Made by a program: the position numbers and the translations under genes
Part shown: positions 35,475 to 46,740 of the stretch, in pieces
Numbering within the stretch: position 1 is the first letter of the stretch
Layout: each line of letters starts with the position of its first letter
From: Paraburkholderia fungorum
GTDB taxonomy: Bacteria > Pseudomonadota > Gammaproteobacteria > Burkholderiales > Burkholderiaceae
DNA length: 64,000 nt
Direction of reading: 5' to 3'
NCBI RefSeq assembly: GCF_900099835.1
Contig: NZ_FNKP01000001.1
Span: 3,573,557-3,637,556, forward strand
The notes under the pieces: model-generated
Told to the model about the DNA's origin: nothing
The model's input: the letters and a program-made list of their open reading frames with translations, nothing else
Database searches by the model: none

Positions 35475-37697
35475 TTACCGGGTCGAATCTTGTGAACTGG
35501 CGGACGGCGCGCCGGCAGGGCCGGGCTTGCTGGAGGCGCTGTCGGCGTCGGATGCTACGGTGAGTTTCGCGCCGAGCGCAGCGCCTACGGCGTCGCGCGT
35601 CTGGACGAACTCCTTTTCGAAGTCGAGTGTTTTGCGTGCGCTCGACATCGCCATTACGACGTTTGTGCCGTGATCGGTATCTTTGAGCCAGAACCAGAGG
35701 CGCCGTTCGCGGACGTAGAACATCGAAAAGATGCCTAACACGAGGAGCAGGCTGCCAAGATACACGACTTTTTTGCCCGGCGCGCGCGTCAACTGAAATA
35801 CCGAAGCTTGCACCTGCTTGAATGAGTCAAGTTGTAAATAGACCGGCGATCCATACAGAAAGCTGTCAGATATTGCGTTGATCGAGCTTTGTACGAAGCG
35901 GCTGGCGTCCGCATTGGCCTGCGCTTCGGGCTCGCCGAGCTGCTGGCGGGACAGTTGCCACAGATCCCACGTCGCGCCTTCGAGCATGCGCAGCAGCAGA
36001 CCCGCGGCCTTTTCCTGCTCGCCCTTCGGCACCGAATGGTCGATAAAACCGGCGATGGCCTGGAAACCGCCGACCGGCTGCCCGTCCGGCATCTTGATGC
36101 TGTTGTCGGCGCCCGCGAAAAGGGTCAGCACGCGCAGCGCGCTTTCTTCCAGATGCTGTTGCAACTCGGGGTTCGAACCGGGCACCGAGCGCTGCGCGAA
36201 ACGGTGAGCCGCCGTCGTACGCATGGCCGGATCTTCGAGCGTCGCGCGCAGGTTCATCCACTCCTTGACCGTGCCGCCGGTGTCGGCGGGAATGCGCAGG
36301 TAGCGGAACGGGTCGTCCGGATTCACGCGCATGCCGGCGAGGAACATCTTTTCGCCCGACACGTCCACCGGCAGCATGTAGTTGTTGTACTCGCGCGCCT
36401 GGCCGTCCTTGCCGCGCACCTTGTATTGGACCGACGGGCCGACGTTATGCAGATCGAGTGGCTTCGAGGTTTTAGCGCCCGAGCCGAGCCGTTCGTCGAA
36501 CGCTTCCTTCAACGTTTGATGCGCAGCGACGCCGCGCGCGTCGTTCTGCCCGCTGCCGTTCGAAATGTTTTCGACGTTGATCGCGCGGAAGTCGGTGAAC
36601 TCGACCGTTTGTCCATCGGCGAGCGGCGTTGCGGTGCTCAACGGCGCATTGCCGCCGATCGTGCCGCCGAACGGCGCGGTTTTCGCGCTTGCGCCGGTCA
36701 TCGGAAAGGCCGTCATCTGCATCTGCGAGCCGCCGTCCTGGAAGCTCGACTGATAGATCGACACGCCGTCATACGTGAACGGCTTGTTCACTTCGACACG
36801 CGCCGGGATGCGCGCGCCCGTCTGGTGATCGACCACGACGATGTCGCTCGCAAACAGCTTCGGCATGCCAGTCGAGTAGTAATCGACGATGAACTTGTTC
36901 AACTCGATCGAGAACGGCAGGTCCTGAATGAGCGAGCCGTCGGGCTGGTTCAGGATCGCCGTCGACACATGCTGCCCTTCCGGCACCCATGCATAACCAC
37001 GGAACGTCGGGTTCGATTGCGACAGACGGTGGTCGGGCGTGATGTCGTTGATCACGGTGTTCGAGCGGATCGGCGACTTGTCGAACATCCACATTTGCAG
37101 CTTGATCGGCAGATTGCTGTCGAGCAGGCCGCCCACGCAGATCACGACGATAGCGAGGTGAGCGGAAATGTAGCCGAATTTGGTCAACGCGCCGCGCTTG
37201 GCCGCGATCAGTGTCGCGCCTTCGGACTCACGCGTGACGAACTTGTAGCCGAGCTTCGACGAGAGTCTGGCGAGCACCGCCGAGGTCTGCGCACGCGTGC
37301 CGCTCACCGCGAACTCGCCTTTGTGATGGAATGCGCGCAGGCTGTTTTCGCGGACCTTGTCCTTCCAGCTCTTTGCGTCGGCGACCATCTTCGGCGCATT
37401 GCGGATCACGCATAGCGACACCGACACCATCAGAAAGCCGAGGATCGTCATGAACCACCACGAGCTGTACACCGTGTACAGACTCAGCGAGCGGAAGATG
37501 TCCGCCCAGAACGGGCCGAACTGATTGACGTAGTTGGGATACGGATCGTCCTGCGTGAGAACGGTGCCGATGATGCTGGCAATCGACAGGATCACGAGCA
37601 GCGCAATCGCAAAACGCATCGAACTCAATACTTCGACGACGCTGCGCGTGATGCGATTGCCCGACTTCGACTGCAAACCCGACGTGGTAACGCTCAT
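35475..37697 (-). CDS. resB: cytochrome c biogenesis protein ResB
   Basis: A 740-residue system II protein. TM helices lie near the N-terminus (S-M-R-F-A-I-A-L-L-V-I-L-S-I-A-S, then S-W-W-F-M-T-I-L-G-F, then G-Y-I-S-A-H-L-A-I-V-V-I-C-V-G-G) and one near the C-terminus (K-K-V-V-Y-L-G-S-L-L-L-V-L-G-I-F). A large periplasmic domain lies between. ResB delivers reduced apocytochrome or haem to CcsB/ResC for thioether formation. It is the first gene of resB-ccsB and lies 115 bp after the cytochrome c4 gene, with a terminator between. Confidence 0.94.
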   Translation of the reverse strand: MSVTTSGLQSKSGNRITRSVVEVLSSMRFAIALLVILSIASIIGTVLTQDDPYPNYVNQFGPFWADIFRSLSLYTVYSSWWFMTILGFLMVSVSLCVIRNAPKMVADAKSWKDKVRENSLRAFHHKGEFAVSGTRAQTSAVLARLSSKLGYKFVTRESEGATLIAAKRGALTKFGYISAHLAIVVICVGGLLDSNLPIKLQMWMFDKSPIRSNTVINDITPDHRLSQSNPTFRGYAWVPEGQHVSTAILNQPDGSLIQDLPFSIELNKFIVDYYSTGMPKLFASDIVVVDHQTGARIPARVEVNKPFTYDGVSIYQSSFQDGGSQMQMTAFPMTGASAKTAPFGGTIGGNAPLSTATPLADGQTVEFTDFRAINVENISNGSGQNDARGVAAHQTLKEAFDERLGSGAKTSKPLDLHNVGPSVQYKVRGKDGQAREYNNYMLPVDVSGEKMFLAGMRVNPDDPFRYLRIPADTGGTVKEWMNLRATLEDPAMRTTAAHRFAQRSVPGSNPELQQHLEESALRVLTLFAGADNSIKMPDGQPVGGFQAIAGFIDHSVPKGEQEKAAGLLLRMLEGATWDLWQLSRQQLGEPEAQANADASRFVQSSINAISDSFLYGSPVYLQLDSFKQVQASVFQLTRAPGKKVVYLGSLLLVLGIFSMFYVRERRLWFWLKDTDHGTNVVMAMSSARKTLDFEKEFVQTRDAVGAALGAKLTVASDADSASSKPGPAGAPSASSQDSTR

Positions 37698-37717
37698 TCA
37701 TACTCCGACTGAACAGC

Positions 37718-37763
37718 AAAAAAGGGTGAAAGGCTGTCGTAGACACGAAGCCTCCACCCTTTT
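37718..37763 (-). terminator. terminator between cytochrome c4 gene and resB
   Basis: An outer stem AAAAGGGTG / CACCCTTTT with an inner AGGCT / AGCCT stem. On the minus strand a T-run follows, so it ends the cytochrome transcript 50 bp after its stop. Confidence 0.7.
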
Positions 37764-37812
37764 CTTGTTTTGTACCGACCTTGCCAGGACGGTTGCACTT
37801 GCGTGCGGACTC

Positions 37813-38466
37813 TTAATGCAAGCCCGCGATGTAATCGGCAACAGCCTTGATCTCGCTGTCCGACAGACGCGATGCTATCGCATGCATCGCGTCGTTGTTA
37901 TTACGGGCGCCAGGACCTTGCGTGAACGCCAGCAACTGGGCCACCGAATATTCCGCCCATTGCCCCGACAAACGCGGGAATTGAGACGGAATGCCCTGAC
38001 CGGTCGGCCCGTGACAGCTTGCACAGGCCGGCACACCCTTGTCGGCAACCCCGCCGCGATAAATCTTCTCACCTAGCGCGACCGTGTCTTTGTTGTGCGC
38101 GTAACCGGGCTTCGGGGTTTGCGTCGAGAAATAGGCGGCCACGTTGATCATGTCCTGATCGGACAGCGCCGCGGCCATGCCCGCCATGATCGCATTGTTG
38201 CGCGCGGGCTGTTTGGCGCCCGGCTGAATCTTGAAGTCTTTGAGCTGCTTGACGAGGTACTCAGGATGCTGACCCGCCAGCTTCGGATATGCGCCGCCGG
38301 CACTGTTGCCGTCTGCACCATGACATGACGCGCAAACCTGCACCGCGATTGCCTGCCCCCGATTGACGTCCGGCTTGACCGGATCTGCTGCTCGTGCCTG
38401 AATTGCCAAACCTGAAAGACCTGCCGCTACATGAAGCACCATCAGAGTCTTGCTCAGTCGATTCAT
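37813..38466 (-). CDS. cytochrome c4-type dihaem cytochrome
   Basis: A 217-residue precursor with a signal peptide (cleavage after A-R-A at about 26). Two class I cytochrome c domains each have a C-x-x-C-H haem site: C45-A-S-C48-H49 and C138-A-S-C141-H142. Distal methionines are likely in the N-N-A-I-M and N-N-D-A-M segments. Such proteins carry electrons from the bc1 complex to terminal oxidases. Haem attachment would be done by the ResB-CcsB proteins encoded just downstream. Divergent from engB. Confidence 0.92.
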   Translation of the reverse strand: MNRLSKTLMVLHVAAGLSGLAIQARAADPVKPDVNRGQAIAVQVCASCHGADGNSAGGAYPKLAGQHPEYLVKQLKDFKIQPGAKQPARNNAIMAGMAAALSDQDMINVAAYFSTQTPKPGYAHNKDTVALGEKIYRGGVADKGVPACASCHGPTGQGIPSQFPRLSGQWAEYSVAQLLAFTQGPGARNNNDAMHAIASRLSDSEIKAVADYIAGLH

Positions 38467-38590
38467 TCGCACACCCTGTCTCGTCTTGTGGGATTTTAGA
38501 GGTTTTGCAAAATACGACGGCGACCGAGTGACCACCAGTAACGCGCCAAGGCACGCGGGCTGGCCTCCTCAGGTTTTCAGTAAACCATCG

Positions 38591-38602
38591 TATTGTACAA
38601 TA
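38591..38602. promoter_or_regulatory. palindromic TATTGTACAATA with overlapping divergent -10 boxes
   Basis: A perfect 12-bp palindrome contains TACAAT on both strands. On the plus strand TTTTCA lies 16 bp upstream, giving a fair sigma70 promoter for engB. On the minus strand the same motif could serve the cytochrome c4 gene. Confidence 0.4.
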
Positions 38603-38683
38603 ACTCGCTAATCGCTAAGACGCCAGTCGGGCTTGACCCGTCCCCACTCCGGGTTCCCCGGCGTCTCGAATCCTGGCCTGATC

Positions 38684-40586
<1,903 letters not shown>

Positions 40587-40632
40587 GTTGAGGCGCTGCT
40601 GGTTTTAGCTTTAACGCTAACTGGAGCTTAAA

Positions 40633-40670
40633 AAAAACGGAGGCGGACCCAAGGGTCGCGCCTCCGTTTT
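40633..40670. terminator. bidirectional terminator between hemB and dsbD
   Basis: A 15-bp stem (AAAACGGAGG-CG-GACCC / GGGTC-GCG-CCTCCGTTTT, one bulge) with an AA loop, flanked by A-run and T-run. Confidence 0.88.
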
Positions 40671-40701
40671 ATATTAGGGCTGCCGGTTTTGCCTTTGCTG
40701 A

Positions 40702-42582
40702 TTAAACCCCGGCCCCACTCGCCTTATCCAGCGAGCGCAAGAATTTGTCCGCAGATTCATAACCGACGACGCGCAATACCTCCTTGCCAGCCGGATCGAA
40801 GAAAATAATGCCCGGTGGCCCGAACAGGCCAAAGCGTTTCAACAATGTTTGATCGTCGGCGTTGTTCGCGGTGACGTCGGCGCGCAGCAGATTCATCTGC
40901 TTCAATTTGGCTTGCACGCGCGCGTCGCTAAAGGTGAACTTCTCCATTTCCTTGCAGCTGACGCACCAGTCCGCATAAAAATCGAGCATGGCTGGCTGAG
41001 AAGCCGTTTTGACGGCCTGATCCAACTCATTCGATGAGCGAACCGGTGCAAATGTCAGATCGCTCTGAGGCGCGGCAGGCGCGTTATTGGACACGTTGCC
41101 GACGCCCCCCCTTGCGGCCAATACTGCGAGCGGCCTAAGAGGATCGGACGAGCCAGCGGCAAGTCCCACGAGCAACACGGCCGCCCAGATCGCGAGCGCC
41201 GCGCCGATACCCCGGCTGAGGCGGCGCCAGATCGACCCGTCCACGGACGCCGCCGAGAACAACCCCAGCGACGCTGCGGCAACCAGCAACCAGAGCGCGC
41301 TCAGCAGCATTTGAGCTGCGGCACCGAGTACCGGCCACACGATCCATAACGCCGCGGCCAGCAGCACGACTCCGAAAAACACCTTGACGCCATCCATCCA
41401 GGCACCCGCGCGCGGAAGGAGCGTTCCGGCGCCGAAACCGATGATCAGCAGAGGGACGCCGAGCCCAAGACCCATCGCAAACAATGCTGCGCCGCCGAGG
41501 AACGCGTTGCCCGTGTGAGCGATGAACGCCAGCACGGCAAACAGCGGCGCGGTCATGCAAGCGCCCACTACGAGGGCGGACAGTGCGCCCATCACCGCGA
41601 CGGCAGCGAACTTGCCGCCCGAGCGTCCCGTCGACGCACGCGAAACGCCGTCCTGCCAGCGCTGCGGCAACGCAATGTCGAATCCTGCAAGCAAGGTCAG
41701 CGCAAAAACGGTCAACAAGACGCCGAACGCGCCCAGCACCCACGGATTCTGCAACCACGCGCCGAGGCTCTGCCCAACCAACGCCGCCGCGACGCCGAGC
41801 GCCGTATAAACGAGCGCCATCCCGATTACATACGCCAGCGACAACGCAAAACCGCGCGCACGCGTCACCCGCGCACCCTCGCCGATGATGATTGCCGAAA
41901 GAATCGGAATCATCGGATACGAGCACGGCAGCAGGCTAAGCACGGCGCCGGCGACAAAATAGAGCCCGATGATCGCGATGAAACCGCCGCCTTGCAGCAA
42001 CGATTGCGCGTAGTCAGCGCTCGTGGCGCGCTCGTACCAGGGTTCGTCTTCTGTACTGGACTTTTGGTTTGTCGCATTCGTGGCCGTAGTCGCCGGGGCC
42101 GTCGCGCTGCCCGCCGGCTGCAACGCAGCGCCGCTGACGTGGTACACACGCTCCATCGGCGGATAGCAGATGCCGGCATCCGCGCACCCTTGCGACGTCA
42201 CCGCCAGATCGAACGGGCCGGCCGCCTGCTTGACCGGAATGCGGATCGTCAGCTCGTTACGATACGTCTCGACGTTCTTGTTGAACGTCTCGTCAAACTT
42301 GACGTGGCCGGCGGGCAATTGCGGCTCGCCAATCGTGGCCGTGCCGTTGCGGGTCGCAAACGCAAAGCGCTCGCGATACATGTAGTAGCCGTCGGCAATC
42401 TTGTACGTGACATCTACCTCGCCGGGCTTTTCGGTCGCGCTGAATTTGAACGCGACGGCAGGATCCAGGAAGTTATCGTCAGCACGGGCAGGCGTGCCGA
42501 ATTGCGCAAGAATCACGCAGCCGAGCAGGAAAAATGCAGTGCGCAGCGCTTGGCGCGCACGTCGGTCGAGACCGTTAAACAT
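40702..42582 (-). CDS. dsbD: thiol:disulfide interchange protein DsbD
   Basis: A 626-residue membrane reductase that carries electrons from cytosolic thioredoxin to periplasmic thiol proteins. A signal peptide (cleaved near A-R-A) leads into the N-terminal DsbD-alpha domain with C-A-D-A-G-I-C. Eight TM helices follow, with the redox cysteines in L-L-P-C-S-Y-P-M and V-G-A-C-M-T-A-P. The C-terminal thioredoxin-like domain has W-C-V-S-C-K. It may keep cytochrome c and other periplasmic cysteines reduced, which fits the nearby cytochrome maturation genes. It overlaps cutA by 8 bp and lacks its own ribosome binding site. Confidence 0.95.
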   Translation of the reverse strand: MFNGLDRRARQALRTAFFLLGCVILAQFGTPARADDNFLDPAVAFKFSATEKPGEVDVTYKIADGYYMYRERFAFATRNGTATIGEPQLPAGHVKFDETFNKNVETYRNELTIRIPVKQAAGPFDLAVTSQGCADAGICYPPMERVYHVSGAALQPAGSATAPATTATNATNQKSSTEDEPWYERATSADYAQSLLQGGGFIAIIGLYFVAGAVLSLLPCSYPMIPILSAIIIGEGARVTRARGFALSLAYVIGMALVYTALGVAAALVGQSLGAWLQNPWVLGAFGVLLTVFALTLLAGFDIALPQRWQDGVSRASTGRSGGKFAAVAVMGALSALVVGACMTAPLFAVLAFIAHTGNAFLGGAALFAMGLGLGVPLLIIGFGAGTLLPRAGAWMDGVKVFFGVVLLAAALWIVWPVLGAAAQMLLSALWLLVAAASLGLFSAASVDGSIWRRLSRGIGAALAIWAAVLLVGLAAGSSDPLRPLAVLAARGGVGNVSNNAPAAPQSDLTFAPVRSSNELDQAVKTASQPAMLDFYADWCVSCKEMEKFTFSDARVQAKLKQMNLLRADVTANNADDQTLLKRFGLFGPPGIIFFDPAGKEVLRVVGYESADKFLRSLDKASGAGV

Positions 42583-42907
42583 GGAGGGGGCGTTGGGTTT
42601 CGGTAGTGATCCACTGGCCGTACGCGGCTGATGCCGACGCCTGCCACATGATGATTTCCGGCGTGTCGTAGGGATGGTGCGCCTGAATGAACTGTTCCAG
42701 TTCCAGCGCGCGAGCGACGCTCGTCTTGAACAGCAACTGGATTTCCTGCGCGGTTTCGATCGCGCCCTGCCAGTGATAGCTAGATTGAACGCTGCCAAGT
42801 TGCGTGACACAAGCGCAAAGCCGCGCGGCAAGGGCATCCGCGGCGAGTTTCTGGGCAACGGCCGCGTCCGGCACCGTCGTCAGAAGCAAGGTCACATTTA
42901 CGCTCAC
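42575..42907 (-). CDS. cutA: divalent-cation tolerance protein CutA
   Basis: A 110-residue trimeric CutA1-type protein. It shows the family strands V-T-L-L-L-T-T-V-P-D, C-A-C-V-T, the S-x-Y-H-W-Q-G segment, E-I-Q-L-L-F-K-T and H-P-Y-D-T-P-E-I-I. It was linked to copper tolerance in E. coli, though the direct role is unclear. I chose the GTG start at 42907 because GGAG lies 5 nt upstream and family length is about 110; longer readings add an untypical N-terminus. It is coupled to dsbD as in many proteobacteria. Confidence 0.92.
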   Translation of the reverse strand: MSVNVTLLLTTVPDAAVAQKLAADALAARLCACVTQLGSVQSSYHWQGAIETAQEIQLLFKTSVARALELEQFIQAHHPYDTPEIIMWQASASAAYGQWITTETQRPLHV

Positions 42908-43051
42908 ACAAACTCCAGCCAGGCACGATTCAGGTGCCGGTATCGTATCACCAGGCTCGGGGTGCCGCAGGCGGCTGGACTGTTGTGGCACAGGGGCGTC
43001 ACGTTGCGTTGACGACCGCAAAAACCATCACCCTGCGGCCGGAAAAATTTC

Positions 43052-43086
43052 AAAAAAAAAAGCCAGGCTGATTGCCTGGCTTTCTT
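43052..43086 (-). terminator. terminator of the alpha ribosomal operon
   Basis: AAAGCCAGGC / GCCTGGCTTT, 10-bp stem, 5-nt loop. On the minus strand at least ten T follow. It sits just after rplQ. Confidence 0.93.
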
Positions 43087-43100
43087 TCAATGCCTGAAGC

Positions 43101-43493
43101 TTACTCAGCTTCTTGCACTTCGACTTCTTCAACTTCCGGACGATCGAGCAGTTCGACCAGTGCCATCGGTGCGTTGTCGCCGACGCGGAAACCGAACTTC
43201 AGGACGCGCAGGTAGCCGCCCGGACGGGTAGCGTAACGCGGGCCGAGAACTTCGAACAGCTTCGTGACCGAGTCACGATCGCGCAGGCGGTTGAACGCCA
43301 GACGACGATTTGCCAGCGACGGCTTCTTGCCGAGCGTGATCAGCGGCTCGACAACTTTACGGAGTTCTTTTGCTTTCGGCAGCGTGGTCTTGATGACTTC
43401 GTGCGCGATCAGCGAGTTCGACATATTACGGAGCATTGCCAGACGGTGGCTGCTCGTGCGGTTCAGTTTCCGCAGACCATGACGGTGACGCAT
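43101..43493 (-). CDS. rplQ: 50S ribosomal protein L17
   Basis: A 130-residue L17, located near the polypeptide exit side of the 50S subunit. Conserved N-terminus [17 protein letters not shown]; later [18 protein letters not shown]. The C-terminal tail is acidic (E-V-E-E-V-E-V-Q-E). It is the last gene of the alpha operon, 170 bp after rpoA, with a strong hairpin in the gap. Confidence 0.97.
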   Translation of the reverse strand: MRHRHGLRKLNRTSSHRLAMLRNMSNSLIAHEVIKTTLPKAKELRKVVEPLITLGKKPSLANRRLAFNRLRDRDSVTKLFEVLGPRYATRPGGYLRVLKFGFRVGDNAPMALVELLDRPEVEEVEVQEAE

Positions 43494-43587
43494 GTTAATT
43501 CCTTCGATTCAAAGTTTTGGTCCAGCTCTTCTATCGCGCTCAACTACCCGAAGGTGATGAGTGCACGGGCCGGTAGTGAAAAAAGAC

Positions 43588-43620
43588 AAGACGCGGATTT
43601 TAAAGGAAAATCCGCGTCTT
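43588..43620 (-). terminator. intra-operon hairpin with T-run between rpoA and rplQ
   Basis: A 14-bp perfect stem (AAGACGCGGATTTT / AAAATCCGCGTCTT, 5-nt loop) followed on the minus strand by GTCTTTTTT. It has the full form of a Rho-independent terminator but sits inside the alpha operon. Confidence 0.75.
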
Positions 43621-43663
43621 TGCCAGTGCAGCGGCGGGTTCTATCCCGGGATTACGTCTCGAC

Positions 43664-44641
43664 TTACTTGTCCAAACCTGCCGGCGGCCAGTTTTCGAGC
43701 TTCATTCCGAGCGTCAAACCACGCGACGCCAAGACTTCCTTGATTTCGTTCAGCGACTTGCGGCCCAGATTCGGCGTCTTGAGCAGCTCGTTTTCCGTAC
43801 GCTGGATCAGGTCGCCGATGTAGTAAATGTTCTCGGCCTTCAGGCAGTTCGCGGAACGAACCGTCAGTTCGAGATCATCAACCGGACGCAGCAGGATCGG
43901 ATCGATCTGCGGCGCACGCGACGGCGCTTCAGCCGTTGCTTCGGTGCCTTCCAGTGCAGCGAACACCGACAGTTGATCAACCAGAATACGAGCCGATTGA
44001 CGGATCGCTTCTTCCGGCGAAATCACACCGTTGGTTTCGATGTTCATCACGAGCTTGTCGAGGTCGGTACGCTGTTCGACGCGAGCACTTTCAACGGCGT
44101 AGCTCACACGGCGAACCGGCGAGAACGACGCGTCCAGCACGATACGGCCGATGATCTTGGCCGACTCTTCGCCGTAACGACGCACGTTGCCCGGCACATA
44201 GCCGCGGCCCTTTTCGATCTTGATCTGCACGTCGAGCTTGCCGCCCTTCGACAGATGCGCGATCACGTGATCCGGGTTGATCACTTCGCAGTCGTGCGCG
44301 AGTTCGATGTCGCCAGCGGTGACAACGCCTTCGCCTTCCTTGCGCAGCGTAACCGTCACTTCGTCACGGTTATGCAGCTTGAACACGACACCCTTCAGGT
44401 TCAACAACAGGTTGACCACATCCTCTTGCACACCGTCGAGCGTCGAATATTCATGTACGACGCCTGCGATCGTCACTTCGGTCGGCGCATAGCCGATCAT
44501 CGACGACAGCAGCACGCGCCGAAGCGCGTTACCCAAGGTGTGGCCGTAACCGCGTTCAAACGGTTCCATGACCACTTTCGCATGGCTCTCGCCAAGCGAT
44601 TCAACAGCGATGATCTTGGGCTTCAACAAACTGGTTTGCAT
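43664..44641 (-). CDS. rpoA: RNA polymerase alpha subunit
   Basis: A 325-residue alpha subunit. The N-terminal domain (about 1-230) dimerises and holds beta and beta-prime: [17 protein letters not shown] and E-V-T-I-A-G-V-x-H-E-Y are present. A linker (Ala/Glu-rich, T-A-E-A-P-S-R-A-P) leads to the C-terminal domain (about 245-315: [27 protein letters not shown]), which binds UP elements and activators. Normal length, standard place between rpsD and rplQ. Confidence 0.98.
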   Translation of the reverse strand: MQTSLLKPKIIAVESLGESHAKVVMEPFERGYGHTLGNALRRVLLSSMIGYAPTEVTIAGVVHEYSTLDGVQEDVVNLLLNLKGVVFKLHNRDEVTVTLRKEGEGVVTAGDIELAHDCEVINPDHVIAHLSKGGKLDVQIKIEKGRGYVPGNVRRYGEESAKIIGRIVLDASFSPVRRVSYAVESARVEQRTDLDKLVMNIETNGVISPEEAIRQSARILVDQLSVFAALEGTEATAEAPSRAPQIDPILLRPVDDLELTVRSANCLKAENIYYIGDLIQRTENELLKTPNLGRKSLNEIKEVLASRGLTLGMKLENWPPAGLDK

Positions 44642-44765
44642 AGGTTTTCCTTTTCAATACCCTCGGCTCGTTACACCGATAAGGCTGACCGGTAACAACC
44701 TGAAAATAAACAGCCGGGACGCCCCCTTGCATATCGCAAACAGGGTGCCCCGGCCGTTAATCCGA

Positions 44766-45389
44766 TTACCGCGAATACAATTCGACGATCAGGCTTTCGT
44801 TGATATCGCCAGCGATGTCGCTGCGTTCCGGCTTCGACTTGAACGTGCCTTCGAACTTCTTCGAATCGACAGCGACCCAGCTCGGCAGACCGCCTTGCTC
44901 AGCCAGCGACAGCGCTTCGAGAATACGCGCCTGCTTCTTCTTCTGTTCGCGCACTGCGACGACGTCGCCTGCCTTCACTTGCATCGACGGGATGTTCGAC
45001 ACAACGCCGTTCACCGTGATCGCCTTGTGGCTCACGAGTTGACGTGCTTCAGCGCGCGTCGAACCGAAACCCATGCGATACACGACGTTATCCAGACGCG
45101 ATTCGAGCAATTGCAGCAGGTTTTCACCCGTATTGCCCTTCAGGCGGTCAGCTTCAGCGAAGTAACGACGGAATTGACGCTCGAGAACACCGTAGATACG
45201 CTTAACTTTTTGCTTTTCGCGCAACTGCGTGCCGTAGTCGGACGTACGTGCACCCGAAGTGCGGCCATGTTGGCCAGGCTTGCTGTCAAGCTTGCACTTG
45301 TCAGCCAGCGAACGACGGGCGCTCTTCAGGAAGAGGTCAGTGCCTTCACGGCGGGACAGCTTGGCCTTAGGGCCGATATAACGTGCCAC
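44766..45389 (-). CDS. rpsD: 30S ribosomal protein S4
   Basis: A 207-residue primary 16S rRNA-binding protein. The N-terminal domain has A-R-Y-I-G-P-K-x-K-L-S-R-R-E-G. The S4 RNA-binding fold is visible as [11 protein letters not shown] and [14 protein letters not shown]. In E. coli S4 represses the alpha operon by binding its leader; whether this holds here is not shown. The zinc-type cysteines found in some S4 proteins are absent. Flanking gaps of 124 and 147 bp are longer than most in this cluster. Confidence 0.97.
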   Translation of the reverse strand: MARYIGPKAKLSRREGTDLFLKSARRSLADKCKLDSKPGQHGRTSGARTSDYGTQLREKQKVKRIYGVLERQFRRYFAEADRLKGNTGENLLQLLESRLDNVVYRMGFGSTRAEARQLVSHKAITVNGVVSNIPSMQVKAGDVVAVREQKKKQARILEALSLAEQGGLPSWVAVDSKKFEGTFKSKPERSDIAGDINESLIVELYSR

Positions 45390-45536
45390 GTTGATTCCTT
45401 CATTGATTAATCACGCGAGTGCATGCATTCGCGCTAGTCCGAACCCTTTGGGTCGAACGGTGGGCTTAGTCAATTCAATAGCGCAAGCAGCCTGCCGCCG
45501 CGCAGGGCGGCAACAGGCGCTAGCAATACAAGCGTC

Positions 45537-45941
45537 TTAGATACGACGACGCTTCGGCGGACGGCAGCCGTTGTGCGGGACCGGAGTCACGTCGGAGATC
45601 GCCGTGATCTTGATACCAAGACCATGCAACGCGCGCACCGCCGATTCACGGCCAGGACCGGGGCCCTTGATCCGCACTTCGAGGTTCTTCACGCCGTATT
45701 CCATCGCCACGCGGCCAGCCGATTCGGCTGCCACCTGGGCTGCAAACGGAGTCGATTTACGCGAACCCTTGAAGCCCTGACCACCCGACGTTGCCCAAGC
45801 AAGTGCATTGCCTTGACGATCGGTGATCGTGATGATGGTGTTGTTGAACGACGCGTGAACGTGAACCACGCCCTCGGCGACGTTCTTCTTGACCTTCTTG
45901 CGAACGCGTTGCGCCGCGGAGTTGTTCGAAGCCTTAGCCAT
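45537..45941 (-). CDS. rpsK: 30S ribosomal protein S11
   Basis: A 134-residue protein of the 30S platform, near the mRNA exit and E site. Characteristic [31 protein letters not shown] and the C-terminal [12 protein letters not shown] are present. Basic N-terminal tail. It lies 28 bp after rpsM. Confidence 0.98.
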   Translation of the reverse strand: MAKASNNSAAQRVRKKVKKNVAEGVVHVHASFNNTIITITDRQGNALAWATSGGQGFKGSRKSTPFAAQVAAESAGRVAMEYGVKNLEVRIKGPGPGRESAVRALHGLGIKITAISDVTPVPHNGCRPPKRRRI

Positions 45942-45969
45942 TACGTTTTCCTGTAACTGTCAGTTCCGC

Positions 45970-46335
45970 TTACTTCTTCAGCGATTGCGCTGCACGACGC
46001 GGACCCTTGCGCGTACGGGCATTCGTACGCGTGCGCTGGCCGCGCAGGGGCAAGCCCTTACGATGCCGAACGCCACGGTAGCAGCCGAGATCCATCAGGC
46101 GCTTGATGTTCATCGTCGTTTCACGGCGCAGATCGCCTTCAACGATGAACTTGCCGACTTCTTCACGCAGCTTTTCGAGGTCTGCGTCGTTCAGGTCTTT
46201 GACCTTCTTCGAAAATGCCACACCAGCAGCGACGCAGATGTCGCGCGAGCGCGTGCGGCCGACACCGTAAATAGCCGTCAGGCCGATTTCGGTATGCTGG
46301 TGATTCGGGATGTTAACCCCTGCGATACGAGCCAT
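45970..46335 (-). CDS. rpsM: 30S ribosomal protein S13
   Basis: A 121-residue head protein that contacts the P-site tRNA with its C-terminal tail and forms intersubunit bridges with L5. Motifs: [39 protein letters not shown]. Normal length. Follows rpmJ by 41 bp. Confidence 0.98.
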   Translation of the reverse strand: MARIAGVNIPNHQHTEIGLTAIYGVGRTRSRDICVAAGVAFSKKVKDLNDADLEKLREEVGKFIVEGDLRRETTMNIKRLMDLGCYRGVRHRKGLPLRGQRTRTNARTRKGPRRAAQSLKK

Positions 46336-46376
46336 TGTTTTTCCTCAAACAAAAAGCGCAGCAAAAAGCGCGGCGT

Positions 46377-46493
46377 TCAGCCTTGACGCTGTTTGTGGCG
46401 CGGATCAGAGCTGCAAATCACGCGCACAACGCCTTTGCGCTTGATGATCTTGCAATTGCGGCAAATGCGCTTAACCGATGCCATCACTTTCAT
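46377..46493 (-). CDS. rpmJ: 50S ribosomal protein L36
   Basis: A 38-residue protein found by reading the minus strand between infA and rps[16 protein letters not shown]... ending R-H-K-Q-R-Q-G. The zinc-ribbon ligands C11, C14, C27 and H33 are all present (C+ form). It begins 20 bp after infA. Its position between infA and rpsM is the standard one. It is short enough to be missed by length-filtered gene finding. Confidence 0.95.
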
Positions 46494-46513
46494 GATATTA
46501 CCCTTTTTTCAAA

Positions 46514-46732
46514 TCACTTCGCCCGGAACACGATCCGCGCACGCGACAGATCGTAAGGCGTCAATTCAACCGTTACCTTGTCGCCCGGCAAGATTCGGAT
46601 GTAGTGCATCCGCATCTTGCCGGATATGTGTCCCAATACGACATGGCCGTTTTCCAGCTTCACCCTGAAGGTAGCGTTAGGCAGGTTTTCGATGACTTCA
46701 CCCTGCATCTGGATAACATCGTCTTTGGCCAT
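46514..46732 (-). CDS. infA: translation initiation factor IF-1
   Basis: A 72-residue OB-fold protein that binds the A site of the 30S subunit during initiation. Sequence features: [27 protein letters not shown]. The start at 46732 is set by AAAGGA just upstream and by family length; an in-frame upstream start would overlap the secY stop. It lies in the secY-infA-rpmJ order usual for betaproteobacteria. Confidence 0.97.
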   Translation of the reverse strand: MAKDDVIQMQGEVIENLPNATFRVKLENGHVVLGHISGKMRMHYIRILPGDKVTVELTPYDLSRARIVFRAK

Positions 46733-46740
46733 ATGTCCTT

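Noticed and set aside
45490..45518. Hairpin between rpsK and rpsD as an S4 regulatory site
   Set aside because: A 7-bp stem with an outer 3-bp extension is visible, but it does not resemble the known S4-binding pseudoknot and could be chance in GC-rich DNA.
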